64,000 nt of DNA from CAYLUN01 sp964386865 (lineage in GTDB: Bacteria; Verrucomicrobiota; Kiritimatiellia; RFP12; UBA1067). Position numbers and translations under genes: made by a program. A model generated the notes under the pieces. That model saw nothing but the letters and a program-made list of their open reading frames with translations, did not search any database and was not told the DNA's origin. Below, in pieces: positions 25,683 through 34,825 of the stretch (positions within the stretch are counted from its first letter, which is position 1; each line of letters starts with the position of its first letter). The stretch spans positions 1-64,000 of the forward strand of contig CAYLUN010000012.1 of NCBI GenBank assembly GCA_964386865.1, read 5' to 3'.

Positions 25683-27647
25683 ATGCGTTCTGCACTCGCC
25701 GTCCTCGCTTTCTGCGCGTGCGCCTCCGCCGCACCGGGCGCCGCAGGCCAGCGGCCCTGGGGCGGACGCTACCGGACAATCCTCTGGTGCGGCGACCGCG
25801 TCGAGCGCAGCCGGGCGCACACCAACGCCCTCGCCTCCGCCTGCCGCGAGCTGGGCGTAACCACGCTCATGACCGGGCCTCGGGGCGACCCCACACCCTG
25901 GCTGGGCGCAGGCTTCGACTACTACGTGGAAAACGTCGTCAGCCCCGGCCTCTGCCTCAAGTTTCGCTCGACGGTCACCGACTGGGACGCCTTCGTCACC
26001 GCGTGGGCGAAGCACAGGGGCCACGGCGAGTTCACGCGCGACTACTGCCTGGCCGACCCCGTCTGGCGCGGCGGCGCCCGCGCCGCCGTCCGCGAGGCCG
26101 CCGCCCGCCACGCGCCTGATGCGCCGGTCCTGTACGACCTCCGCGACGAGCTCTCGGTTACGGTCTCGGCCAACCCGTTCGACTACGACTTCGCGCCGGC
26201 CAGCCTGGCGGCCTTCCGGCTCTGGCTCCAGACGCGCCACCCCTCGCTCGTCGCCCTCAACGCCGCGTGGCTCACGGCCTATCCGTCATGGGAGGCGGTC
26301 ACGCCCTTCTCGACCGACGAGATCAAGGCCCGCCTGGCTGGACTCGTGGACGCCCAAGGCCGGAAGCCCGACTGGCCCGCCGTGCGCGCCACGCGCTACA
26401 CGCCGGAGGCGGTCCGCGCCGCGCCCGCACGCTGGCACCTCGCGCCGTGGTGCGACTTCCGCACGTTCATGGACGACTGCCTCGCCGAGACGCTGGACGA
26501 TCTGTGCGCGGCCTCGCATGCGGCCGACCCCGCCACGCCCGTCGGCATCGAGGGCACGCAGATGCCCAGCGCCTGGGGCGGCTACGACCTCTGGAAGCTT
26601 TCGCGCGTACTCGACTGGGTGGAGCCTTACGACATCACTGCGGCCCGCGCGGTCTTCGGCTCCTTCATGCGCGGAAAACCGCTCCTCGCGACCTACGGCG
26701 AGCGCGACCCCGTGGCGGTCTCGCGGCGGATGTGGCACCTGCTGCTGGAGGGCGACTGCGGCGCGATCCTCTGGTGGAGCGAAGACCTGCTCGAGGGCGA
26801 GGGCGGCGCGCTGCGCCTCAGCGCCAAGGGCCGCGCCCTCGCGCCTGCCGTGCGCGAGATGCAGACGCCACTCGCCCGCCTGCTGCTACGCGCTGAACGC
26901 GTGAGCGATCCCGTCGCCGTCCACTACTCGCAGGCCTCGATCCAGCTCGCCTGGCTCTTCGAGTCCTTCGAAGACGGCGCCACGTGGCACCGGCGCTTCT
27001 CCAGCTACGAAGCGACCCACAGCCGCCACGCCGCGCTGCGCACCGAGCTGTGGCAGCGCCTGCGCGAAGCCGGCTGGTCGCCGCAGTTCGTCTCGTACGA
27101 AGAGATCGAAAACAACGCGCTCGCCGAGCGCGGCTTCAACGCCTGCCTGCTGCCCGACTCGTACGCGCTCTCGGACCGCGAGGCCCTGGCCCTGAGGGCC
27201 TTTGCCAAAATCCCCGGCAACCGCCTGCTCCACACGGGAGAGCCGGGCGTCTTCGACGCTAGCGGCACGCCGCGTGATGCGCCGCCCTTCCCGTCCTGCC
27301 CCCAGACGGCCGCCCAGCTCGTCGACGGCCTGCCGCCGCCCGCCGTCCGAGTCGCCACGCCCGGCACCGGCGTGTGCGTGTACCGCTACCGCGTCGGAGG
27401 GGAGCCGATCTTCGCGCTCGAACAGCGCCAGCACGGACAGGTCGGCGAGGACGTCACCGCGAGCGCCACACCCGAGAAATCGGGCAAGACACAGCGCGTG
27501 TCCTTCGTCTATAATGACCGACGCCCGCTGCTGGATCTGCGCAGCGGACAGACGGTAGGAAGGGACGGTCGCGCCGAGGTCGCCGTGCCGTTCGAGCGGC
27601 CCGCCGTTCTGGGGTTTTCGATGGCGCTGGCCCCGCCCGACCAGTAG
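25683..27647 (+). CDS. Exported GH42-like (clan GH-A) beta-galactosidase-like protein
   Basis: A protein of 654 residues with a signal peptide (ALAVLAFCACASAAPGAAG). Residues about 30-400 look like a TIM-barrel glycosidase; the candidate acid/base lies in YDLRDELSVT (about residue 153), further conserved-looking stretches are VGIEGTQMPSAWGGYDLW and ILWWSEDLLEG. Residues about 430-560 resemble the flavodoxin-like trimerisation domain of GH42 (VSYEEIENNALAERGFNACLLPDS). Assignment to GH42 is by overall layout, since the canonical Asn-Glu acid/base pair is not obvious. It precedes a GH97 gene in the same direction with a palindrome in the gap. Substrate unknown. Confidence 0.65.
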   Translation: MRSALAVLAFCACASAAPGAAGQRPWGGRYRTILWCGDRVERSRAHTNALASACRELGVTTLMTGPRGDPTPWLGAGFDYYVENVVSPGLCLKFRSTVTDWDAFVTAWAKHRGHGEFTRDYCLADPVWRGGARAAVREAAARHAPDAPVLYDLRDELSVTVSANPFDYDFAPASLAAFRLWLQTRHPSLVALNAAWLTAYPSWEAVTPFSTDEIKARLAGLVDAQGRKPDWPAVRATRYTPEAVRAAPARWHLAPWCDFRTFMDDCLAETLDDLCAASHAADPATPVGIEGTQMPSAWGGYDLWKLSRVLDWVEPYDITAARAVFGSFMRGKPLLATYGERDPVAVSRRMWHLLLEGDCGAILWWSEDLLEGEGGALRLSAKGRALAPAVREMQTPLARLLLRAERVSDPVAVHYSQASIQLAWLFESFEDGATWHRRFSSYEATHSRHAALRTELWQRLREAGWSPQFVSYEEIENNALAERGFNACLLPDSYALSDREALALRAFAKIPGNRLLHTGEPGVFDASGTPRDAPPFPSCPQTAAQLVDGLPPPAVRVATPGTGVCVYRYRVGGEPIFALEQRQHGQVGEDVTASATPEKSGKTQRVSFVYNDRRPLLDLRSGQTVGRDGRAEVAVPFERPAVLGFSMALAPPDQ

Positions 27648-27669
27648 GGACGCCGCCCCGCCGGCGTCC
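27648..27669. repeat. REP-like palindrome (AGGGACG family, copy 3)
   Basis: A perfect 8-bp stem GGACGCCG / CGGCGTCC with a 6-base loop. The left flank AG belongs to the TAG stop codon of the GH42-like gene, so the element starts inside the stop. No T-run follows. Confidence 0.65.
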
Positions 27670-27751
27670 GCGATCCGCGCGGGGTGCCGTCGCGGCTGCA
27701 GCGGCCGGCTGCCCACCTGTGCAGAGCTTAGCAAACAAGAAGGAAACAGCC

Positions 27752-29596
27752 ATGACGCATCTGACCATACTCGCCCTCGCTCTCCTCGCCACCTGCGCCC
27801 GCGCCGCCGAACAGGCGCTCGAATCGCCCGACAAGGCTGTCCGCGCCGTCATCGCCCTCTCGCCTGAGGGCGCGCTCACCTACCGCGTGGATTACAAGGG
27901 CAAGCCGCTCATCCTGCAGTCGAAGCTGGGCTTCACAAGCGAAGACAAGGCCGACCTGACGACGGGCTTCTCGTTTGTGGACGCCAAGCGGTCGGCCGTT
28001 AGCCAGACGTGGAAGCCGCCGTACGGCGAGCGGGCTCTGGTGGCCGACGCCTACACGGCGCTCATGGCCACCTACATGATCAAGGGGACGGGAGACCTCA
28101 CGCTGACCCTCGAGTGCCGCGCCTATAGCGAGGGGTTTGCGTTCCGCTACGTCTTCCCCAAGCAGACGCGCGCGCAGCTCGACATCGCCAAGGAGAACAC
28201 CGAGTTCGCCTTCGCCGGCGACCACCGCGCGTGGCCCGTCTACGCGGCGCAGGGCACCTACAAGCCGGCCCTGCTCAGCGAGGTCAAGGACGGCGCGGAG
28301 CGGCCCCTCACCGTTGAGGTCAAGGACGGGCCGGTCGCGGCGATCGGCGAGGCGGGCCTCTTCACCTTTGCCCGCATGAAATTCGCCCCCGTCGCGGGCA
28401 AGCCCTACGCCCTCGCGGCCCGCCTCGACGGCAAGGCCGCGCTGCCGCTGCCCGGCGCGACCCCCTGGCGCTACGTGATGGTCGCCGACAGCGCGGCCCG
28501 CCTGCTGGAGCAGAACGATTTCATCCTGAACCTGAACGAGCCGTCGAAGATCGCCGACACGTCGTGGCTCAAGCCCGGCAAAGTCATCCGCGAGACCTCG
28601 CTCACAACGGCCGGCGGCAAGGCGTGCGTCGACTTCTGCAGGGTCATGAACCTCCAGTACATCGAGTTCGACGCGGGCTGGTACGGCCACGAGTACAGCG
28701 ACGCCTCGGACGCGCGCGCGGTCAACCTTGACCCCAAGCGCTCCAAGGGCCCGCTCGACCTGCCAGAGGTGATCCGCTACGCCAAGGAGAAGGGTGTGGG
28801 CGTGCTGCTCTACGTCAACCGCCGCGAGCTGGAGCGCCGCCTTGACGAGCTGCTGCCGCTCTACAAATCGTGGGGCGTCGCGGGCCTGAAGTACGGCTTC
28901 GTCAACGTCGGCAGCCAGCAGTGGACCGCGTGGCTGCACGACGCCATTCGCAAGGCGGGCGAGGCCGGGCTGATGATCGACATCCACGACGAGTACCGCG
29001 TCACGGGCAACCAGCGCACCTGGCCGAACGTCATGACCGTGGAGGGCATCAGCGGCAACGAGGAGATGCCCGAGGCGACACACAACTGCGCGCTGCCTTT
29101 CACGCGCTACCTCTGCGGCCCCGGCGACTACACGCCCTGCTGGTACAACAACCGGGTTAAGAACACCCGCGCCCACCAGCTCGCGCTGCCGGCGGTCTAC
29201 TACAGCCCGTGGATGTTTGTCTTCTGGTACGACAGCCCCGGCCTGTACAAGGGCGACCCGGAACTCGACTTCTGGCGGCAGATCCCGACGGTCTGGGACG
29301 ACACGAAGGTGCTCAACGCCAAGATCGGCTCTTACGCCACCGTGGCCCGCCGCAGCGGCGCGCAGTGGTTCGTCGGCACGATCAACGCGGGCGAGCGCCG
29401 TACGCTCAGCATCCCGCTCGCGTTCCTCATGCCCGGCACGCGCTACACCGCCTCGATCTACAGCGACGGCGCGCCGGACGGCAGCGATCGCACGCGCGTA
29501 GCTTGTGCGACACGCGAGGTCACTTCGTCTGACACGCTCACGGCGGACCTCGCCGCGAACGGCGGACACGCCGTGCGCCTGGCGCCAATGAACTAG
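27752..29596 (+). CDS. Exported glycoside hydrolase family 97 protein
   Basis: A protein of 614 residues from the ATG at 27752, with AAGAAGGAAA upstream and a signal peptide (ILALALLATCARA). The GH97 N-terminal beta-sandwich (residues about 20-260) is followed by the TIM barrel, with IEFDAGWYGHEYS, VLLYVNRRELERR, WGVAGLKYGFVN, MIDIHDEYRVTG and MTVEGISGNEEMPE. In retaining GH97 enzymes the barrel motif is KxDF with the nucleophile Asp. Here it is KYGF near residue 382, so the protein looks like the inverting, SusB-type group, with glutamates in the HDE and EGISGNEE motifs. Probable alpha-glycosidase on glucose- or galactose-containing glycans. Confidence 0.88.
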   Translation: MTHLTILALALLATCARAAEQALESPDKAVRAVIALSPEGALTYRVDYKGKPLILQSKLGFTSEDKADLTTGFSFVDAKRSAVSQTWKPPYGERALVADAYTALMATYMIKGTGDLTLTLECRAYSEGFAFRYVFPKQTRAQLDIAKENTEFAFAGDHRAWPVYAAQGTYKPALLSEVKDGAERPLTVEVKDGPVAAIGEAGLFTFARMKFAPVAGKPYALAARLDGKAALPLPGATPWRYVMVADSAARLLEQNDFILNLNEPSKIADTSWLKPGKVIRETSLTTAGGKACVDFCRVMNLQYIEFDAGWYGHEYSDASDARAVNLDPKRSKGPLDLPEVIRYAKEKGVGVLLYVNRRELERRLDELLPLYKSWGVAGLKYGFVNVGSQQWTAWLHDAIRKAGEAGLMIDIHDEYRVTGNQRTWPNVMTVEGISGNEEMPEATHNCALPFTRYLCGPGDYTPCWYNNRVKNTRAHQLALPAVYYSPWMFVFWYDSPGLYKGDPELDFWRQIPTVWDDTKVLNAKIGSYATVARRSGAQWFVGTINAGERRTLSIPLAFLMPGTRYTASIYSDGAPDGSDRTRVACATREVTSSDTLTADLAANGGHAVRLAPMN

Positions 29597-29632
29597 AGGC
29601 TGGCACGGGTGGGCGAGCCAACCGACCATCGC

Positions 29633-32191
29633 CTATTCGCTGTCGAGCGCCTCGCGGACTTTGGTCGCCAGATCGTTCATGGACATCGGTTTCTGTATGA
29701 AGTGCACCCCTACGTCAAGCACGCCGTGGTGGGCGATTACGTCCGCCGTGTAGCCGGACATGAACAGACGCTTCAGGTTCGGACAGAAAGCGAGCAGGGT
29801 TCTAGCCAATTCGCGCCCGTTCATCTCGGGCATAATCACATCGGTCATGAGCAGATGAATCGGCCGGCGGCACTCCGTGGCCAGGCGGATCGCCTCGCCG
29901 GGAGACCGGGCGGCAAGCACGGTGTAGCCCAACCGCTCGACGAGCCGCGTGATGAGCCGTAGCATCGCCGGCTCGTCCTCAACCAACAGGACGGTCTCTT
30001 GGCCGCGTTTGACGGGCTCCAGTGCGCGTTCCTTCTGAGACTGGCCAGGCTTGCTCACATGCCGGGGCAGAAATACTTTGAATGTGGTGCCGATCCCCTT
30101 CTCACTGTGGACACTGATATGCCCGTTGTTCTGTTTGACGATGCCATAGACGGTCGCCAGACCGAGTCCGGTCCCATGCCCCACGTTCTTGGTCGTGAAG
30201 AACGGCTCAAACAGGTGCAGCTGCGCCTCCTGATCCATTCCGCAGCCGTTGTCGCTCACAACCAGCATGACGTATTCCCCGGGCAAAAAGCCCGCGTGCC
30301 GCTCACAGCTCTCCTCATCAATCACGCAGTTACCCGTCTCAATCATGACCCGGCCGACGTCATGGATGGCGTCACGTGCGTTCACGCTCAGATTGGCCAG
30401 TATCTGGTCGACCTGTGACGGATCGACCCTGACCGGCCACAGATCCAGCTTCGGCTTCCACACGAGGTCGATGTCCTCGCCGATAAGCCGCTTCAGCATC
30501 TTGAGCATCCCTTCGACGGTTTCGCTCAAATTCAGCACTTTGGGCGTAACGGTCTGTTTGCGGGCGAAAGCCAAAAGCTGCCGCGTGAGGTCCGCCGAAC
30601 GCTCCGCGGCCTTGCGGATTTCCAGCAGCTCGGCGAACAAAGGATCGCCGCGCGTCAGCTCACCCAAGGCGATTTCCGTGTTTCCGAGAATCACGCCCAG
30701 CATGTTGTTGAAGTCGTGAGCCACGCCGCCCGCCAACCGGCCGACCGACTCCATCTTCTGGGCCTGCTGGAGTTGCGCCTCCAACCGGGCCTTATCTTCC
30801 TGAACGCGCTTGCCTTCGGTCGTGTCGGCCAGAATGCAGGCGAACTGTCCGGGGGCCGGCCGAAAGGCCTTCACCTCATAGTGCCTGCCTAGCTCGGTGG
30901 CGAAGTCTTCGAACGAGGTCGGCTCGCCGGTCAACGCCACTTTGCCGTACGTCTCGATCCAGTGCGACTCGATGCCGGGCAAAACATCCCGAACCGTGCG
31001 CCCCTCAACCTCCTCTGCCTTCAGTCCGGTCAAACGCTCGAAGGCCGGGTTGACAGTCAAGAATCGATAGTCAACCGGCCGCCCCTTCTCATCGCAGATG
31101 ATCTCGTGCAGCGCGAAACCGTCCAACATTTCCCGGAAGAGCGTCCGATAGTTCTCTTCGGCCAGGCGATGGGCTGTGATATCGCGGCTGATCGAGAGAA
31201 CCGACTGCACCACCCCCTGAACGTCCCGTTCGGGCATCAACCGCCAGTTGAGGATCATCCGGCCGCGTTTGCCGTCTAGCCTGAACTCCGTCTCGTAGGG
31301 CGCGCCGTTCTTGAACACACGCTGGATCGCCCCGCCCCAGAGGCGGCACAATGCCTCTGAATAGCCCAGCTCGCGATGCGTCTTGCCGATGAACTGCGAC
31401 GCGCGAACCCCAAACATGTCGCCGCCGTTGGCGGAGACGAACAGGTGCCGCCCCTGGCGATCAAAACGCGCCACAAAGTCGGGAAGCCCCTCAACCAGCG
31501 CCCGATAGGTCTCCTCGCTCTTCCGCAGCGCCTCTTCGGCCTGTTGGCGCTCCCCGATGAACCGGGCCTGCTGGACGTTCTGGTAGGCCGCCCCCGAGAG
31601 CTGGCTCGCCAGTGTGAATAACGCCTGGGCGACTTGCGTGAACCGCGCCAGCGACATGACCGGCACCTCGCGAAAGGCCTCCAGGAAAGCCGTCTCGTCC
31701 GCGCCGATGGTGCGGGCGTATTCCAGCATCCCCTGCTCGCTCTGAGTCTCGTCTCTGACCTGACCGATCAGCCAATTGGCGATGTGCCGGTCACCGACGC
31801 AGATGCTTGTCCCCGCATCCCATAGCCCGCCGCTCAGGCACGGCTGGATGCGGGGCCCGCCCGGATGGCGCCCCCCCAGCGCGGAGTCCGAATGGAAGCA
31901 GTTTCGCCGCCCTATTTCGGTACAACGGATGACATCCCTACAGAGCCGGCAGAAGTTGCTCGGCCGGGTTATGGGTGTCCCGTCCGGCCGCGTGATGATC
32001 GAGGCCACGCCTGTCGCGGCAGAAAAGTCATCTTGAATGCGCTGAATGTCGCCCGGATCGAACAGGTCTTCAAACGTAACGCGCTCCGGCTGATCCAACG
32101 GACGAGGGAGGGCATTATCGAGCAGAGTCACGTCCGCGCCTGACATCACCGGATTGTGCCGACAGCGCTCATCCGTCTCGCTCACACTCAT
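29633..32191 (-). CDS. Hybrid sensor histidine kinase: PocR, two PAS, HisKA, HATPase, receiver
   Basis: A protein of 852 residues without membrane segments. Residues about 35-200 are a PocR sensory domain with a Cys cluster (NFCRLCRDVIRC, NCFHSD, PCLSGGLWDAG). Two PAS domains (about 225-345 and 350-465) follow. The HisKA phosphoacceptor is in GRLAGGVAHDFNNML near residue 490, and the ATPase N-box (NLSVNARDA), G1 (DNGCGMD) and G2 (GTGLGLATVYG) are intact. A C-terminal receiver has its Asp in LMTDVIMPEMNG near residue 780. PocR domains are thought to bind small hydrocarbon-type ligands. There is no obvious partner regulator nearby; it stands alone between a GH97 gene and fusA. Confidence 0.9.
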   Translation of the reverse strand: MSVSETDERCRHNPVMSGADVTLLDNALPRPLDQPERVTFEDLFDPGDIQRIQDDFSAATGVASIITRPDGTPITRPSNFCRLCRDVIRCTEIGRRNCFHSDSALGGRHPGGPRIQPCLSGGLWDAGTSICVGDRHIANWLIGQVRDETQSEQGMLEYARTIGADETAFLEAFREVPVMSLARFTQVAQALFTLASQLSGAAYQNVQQARFIGERQQAEEALRKSEETYRALVEGLPDFVARFDRQGRHLFVSANGGDMFGVRASQFIGKTHRELGYSEALCRLWGGAIQRVFKNGAPYETEFRLDGKRGRMILNWRLMPERDVQGVVQSVLSISRDITAHRLAEENYRTLFREMLDGFALHEIICDEKGRPVDYRFLTVNPAFERLTGLKAEEVEGRTVRDVLPGIESHWIETYGKVALTGEPTSFEDFATELGRHYEVKAFRPAPGQFACILADTTEGKRVQEDKARLEAQLQQAQKMESVGRLAGGVAHDFNNMLGVILGNTEIALGELTRGDPLFAELLEIRKAAERSADLTRQLLAFARKQTVTPKVLNLSETVEGMLKMLKRLIGEDIDLVWKPKLDLWPVRVDPSQVDQILANLSVNARDAIHDVGRVMIETGNCVIDEESCERHAGFLPGEYVMLVVSDNGCGMDQEAQLHLFEPFFTTKNVGHGTGLGLATVYGIVKQNNGHISVHSEKGIGTTFKVFLPRHVSKPGQSQKERALEPVKRGQETVLLVEDEPAMLRLITRLVERLGYTVLAARSPGEAIRLATECRRPIHLLMTDVIMPEMNGRELARTLLAFCPNLKRLFMSGYTADVIAHHGVLDVGVHFIQKPMSMNDLATKVREALDSE

Positions 32192-32433
32192 TCACAGCCT
32201 CCGAACGCCAGCCGACGCGTGAGGGTTTAGCAACTCCGCCCAGCGGCGGCGCCTGGCCGGCAGCTATTCGTCATGACCGCCACTCAACAGGTGCCGAAGG
32301 TCTCTCGACCCTATCCACTATCAATGAAACGCTGAGCGTCTGATAGGACTCGTAACCTTACCATTAGGACTTTGTATGATACCGAAGCTCAGGTGGCGCA
32401 ACAAGTCAGCAATACGGAAAATGTGCAGACATG
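32192..32433. other. Intergenic region between the PocR kinase and fusA
   Basis: Together with the terminator at 32434 this makes a gap of about 304 bases with no credible gene. It should hold the kinase promoter on the minus strand, but I cannot point to a convincing pair of boxes. The composition is distinctly richer in A and T than the genes. Confidence 0.5.
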
Positions 32434-32465
32434 AAAAAAAGGCCGCCCGAGCCCGGGCGGCCTTT
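32434..32465 (-). terminator. Intrinsic terminator of fusA
   Basis: A 12-bp stem AAAGGCCGCCCG / CGGGCGGCCTTT with a 4-base loop, followed on the minus strand by a T-run, about 30 bases after the fusA stop. Confidence 0.92.
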
Positions 32466-32495
32466 CTCTTGAGGGTGTCTTGTCCAGCCCGGCGC

Positions 32496-34580
32496 CTAGC
32501 GCACCTTGCCGTCCTTCTTGCGCTTCTCGATGATGGTCTCGGCGAGCTCGAAGGGCACGCCCTCGTAGCGCTCGAACGTCATCGAGAAGGTGGCGCGGCC
32601 CTGCGTCACCGTGCGGATCGCGCTCGAGTAGCCGAACATCTCGCCGAGCGGAACGAAGCCGCGCACCAGCTTGGTGCCGGCCTTGTCGTCCATGCCCTCG
32701 ACGCGGCCGCGGCGCGAGCAGATCGAGCCGGTCGCCGTGCCCATGTACTCTTCGGGAACAGCCACCTCAACGCTCATGATCGGCTCGAGCAGCAGCGGGT
32801 TGCCCTTGAGGAAGAGGTTCTTAAAGCACTGGCGCGCGCACTCCACGAAGGCGAACTCGTTGGAGTCGACCTCGTGGTAGGAGCCGTAGTGGACGACGAC
32901 CTTGACATCGACCACGGGGAAGCCGCCGCACGGGCCGTTCTCCATGGCTTTGATGATGCCCTTTTCGACCGCCGGAATATACTCGTTCGGGATCACGCCG
33001 CCCTTGACCTCGTTGACGAAGGCGAACCCGTGGCCCGGCTCCTGCGGCTCGAGGCGCAGGCAGACGTGCGCGTACTGGCCGCGGCCGCCGGACTGCTTGA
33101 CGTGCTTGTACTCGCCGTCCACCTTGTGGCGGATGGTCTCGCGGTAGGCGACCTCGGGCTTGCCGACCTCGCACTCCACGCCGTATTCGCGGCGCAGGCG
33201 GTCCACGATGATCTCGAGGTGGAGTTCGCCCATGCCCGAAATGACCGTCTCGCTCGTCTCGGGGTCGAACTTCACGATGAAGGTCGGATCCTCCTGTGCC
33301 AGCGAGTGCAGCGCGGTTCCGAGCTTCTCGTTGTCGCCGCGCGACGACGGGCGGATCGCGATCGAGATTACGGGCGCGGGGAACTCAATCGACTCCAGCA
33401 CGATCGGGTGCTTGGGGTCACAGATCGTGTCGCCGGTGCGGGTCTTGGAGAGGCCCACCACCGCGATGATGTCGCCCGCGTAAGCCTCGTCCAAAGCCTC
33501 CTGGCGGTTGGCGTGCATCCGGAAGAGGCGCCCGATGCGGGCCTCCGCCTCCATCGTGCTGTTGTACACCGGATCGCCCACTTTCAGCGTGCCCGAGTAG
33601 ATGCGCACGAAGGTGATCTTGCCCATGTGCTTGTCGGAAAGAATCTTGAACGCCAGGCCGGCGAACGGGTCCTTGTCGTCCGGGCGGCGAACCTTCTCCG
33701 GGTTGTCCGCGGCATGCACCGAGCCCACGTCCAAGGGCGACGGCAGATAGTCGATCACGCCGTCGAGCAGCGGCTGCACGCCCTTGTTCTTGAAGGCTGT
33801 GCCGCAGTAGGCGGGAACGAGCCTGCGCTCGATGGTGCCCTTGCGGATGCCCTGCTGGATCTCCTCGACCGTCAGCGAGCCGCTCTCGAAGTACTTGGTC
33901 ATCAGGGCTTCGTCCTGCTCGGCGGCCTTCTCCATCATCTCGAGATGCAGGCGCTCGCACTCCTCGCGGTACTCCTCCGGAATCTCGCTCTCAATCACCT
34001 TGACGCCCTTGGACGCCTCGTCGAAGGTCAGCGCCTTCATGGTCAGCAAATCGATCACGCCGGCGAAGGTCTCCGCCGCGCCCATCGGGTAAACCATCAT
34101 CACCGGGTTGCCGCCCAGCGTGTCGCGGATCTCGTTGATCACGTTGAAGAAGTTCGCGCCCACGCGGTCCATCTTATTGACCATGCACAGCTTGGGCACC
34201 TCGTACTTCTCGCTCTGGCGCCACACCTGCTCGGTCTGGGGCTGCACGCCGCCGACCGCGCAGAACAGCGCAACCGCGCCGTCCAGCACGCGCAGCGAGC
34301 GCTCCACTTCAGCCGTAAAGTCCACGTGCCCCGGGGTGTCGATCAGGCTGATCTGGTGGTCGCGCCAGGAGACCGCCGTCGCGGCCGACGTGATCGTGAT
34401 GCCGCGCTCCTGCTCCTGCACCATGTAGTCCATGGTCGCCGCGCCCTCGTGCACCTCGCCGATCTTGTAGTTCTTGCCGGAATAGAAAAGGATGCGCTCG
34501 CTGCAGGTCGTCTTGCCCGCGTCGATGTGGGCCATGATGCCGATGTTGCGGACTCGGTCCAGCGGAATGGATCTGGGCAT
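32496..34580 (-). CDS. fusA: Translation elongation factor G
   Basis: A protein of 694 residues, standard length. The GTPase motifs are AHIDAGKTT, DTPGHVDF and NKMD. The switch region RGITITSAATAVSW is present, and domains II-V follow to the C-terminal YEGVPFELAETII. It catalyses translocation on the ribosome. AAGGAG precedes the ATG. The gene is monocistronic, with its own promoter and terminator, and is not in a str operon with rpsL, rpsG or tuf here. Confidence 0.97.
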   Translation of the reverse strand: MPRSIPLDRVRNIGIMAHIDAGKTTCSERILFYSGKNYKIGEVHEGAATMDYMVQEQERGITITSAATAVSWRDHQISLIDTPGHVDFTAEVERSLRVLDGAVALFCAVGGVQPQTEQVWRQSEKYEVPKLCMVNKMDRVGANFFNVINEIRDTLGGNPVMMVYPMGAAETFAGVIDLLTMKALTFDEASKGVKVIESEIPEEYREECERLHLEMMEKAAEQDEALMTKYFESGSLTVEEIQQGIRKGTIERRLVPAYCGTAFKNKGVQPLLDGVIDYLPSPLDVGSVHAADNPEKVRRPDDKDPFAGLAFKILSDKHMGKITFVRIYSGTLKVGDPVYNSTMEAEARIGRLFRMHANRQEALDEAYAGDIIAVVGLSKTRTGDTICDPKHPIVLESIEFPAPVISIAIRPSSRGDNEKLGTALHSLAQEDPTFIVKFDPETSETVISGMGELHLEIIVDRLRREYGVECEVGKPEVAYRETIRHKVDGEYKHVKQSGGRGQYAHVCLRLEPQEPGHGFAFVNEVKGGVIPNEYIPAVEKGIIKAMENGPCGGFPVVDVKVVVHYGSYHEVDSNEFAFVECARQCFKNLFLKGNPLLLEPIMSVEVAVPEEYMGTATGSICSRRGRVEGMDDKAGTKLVRGFVPLGEMFGYSSAIRTVTQGRATFSMTFERYEGVPFELAETIIEKRKKDGKVR

Positions 34581-34700
34581 GTCTAGGACTCCTTGTTGCC
34601 TGTTCGTCTACCGGGGCCTGATTTCGCAGGTTTTTCCCGACGTGCCGGCCTGTCGTTCCCGGCTACCGAAACACCCTTCTGAGGGTTGGTTAAAGGTGGT

Positions 34701-34729
34701 AGTATTGAGCTTTTTCGGGCAGCTTTCAA
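34701..34729 (-). promoter_or_regulatory. Promoter of fusA
   Basis: Read on the minus strand: TTGAAA (34729-34724), a 17-base spacer and AATACT (34706-34701). It leaves a leader of about 115 bases. Confidence 0.65.
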
Positions 34730-34772
34730 GCGCAAAAGGCGAGAAATCGAAAAAAGCCGGAATTCGGGCCGG

Positions 34773-34804
34773 AAAAAAACGCCGGAACAATAACTGCGGC
34801 CGGC
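34773..34804 (-). terminator. Intrinsic terminator of the exported-protein gene at 34826
   Basis: On the minus strand: GCCGG, a 14-base loop and CCGGC, then G and seven T. It is located about 20 bases after the stop codon at 34826. Confidence 0.65.
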
Positions 34805-34825
34805 ATCGTCGGCCCGCGGCGCGCC

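Noticed and set aside
32376..34586. A 736-codon open frame on the plus strand
   Set aside because: Antisense to fusA, which is unmistakable on the minus strand.
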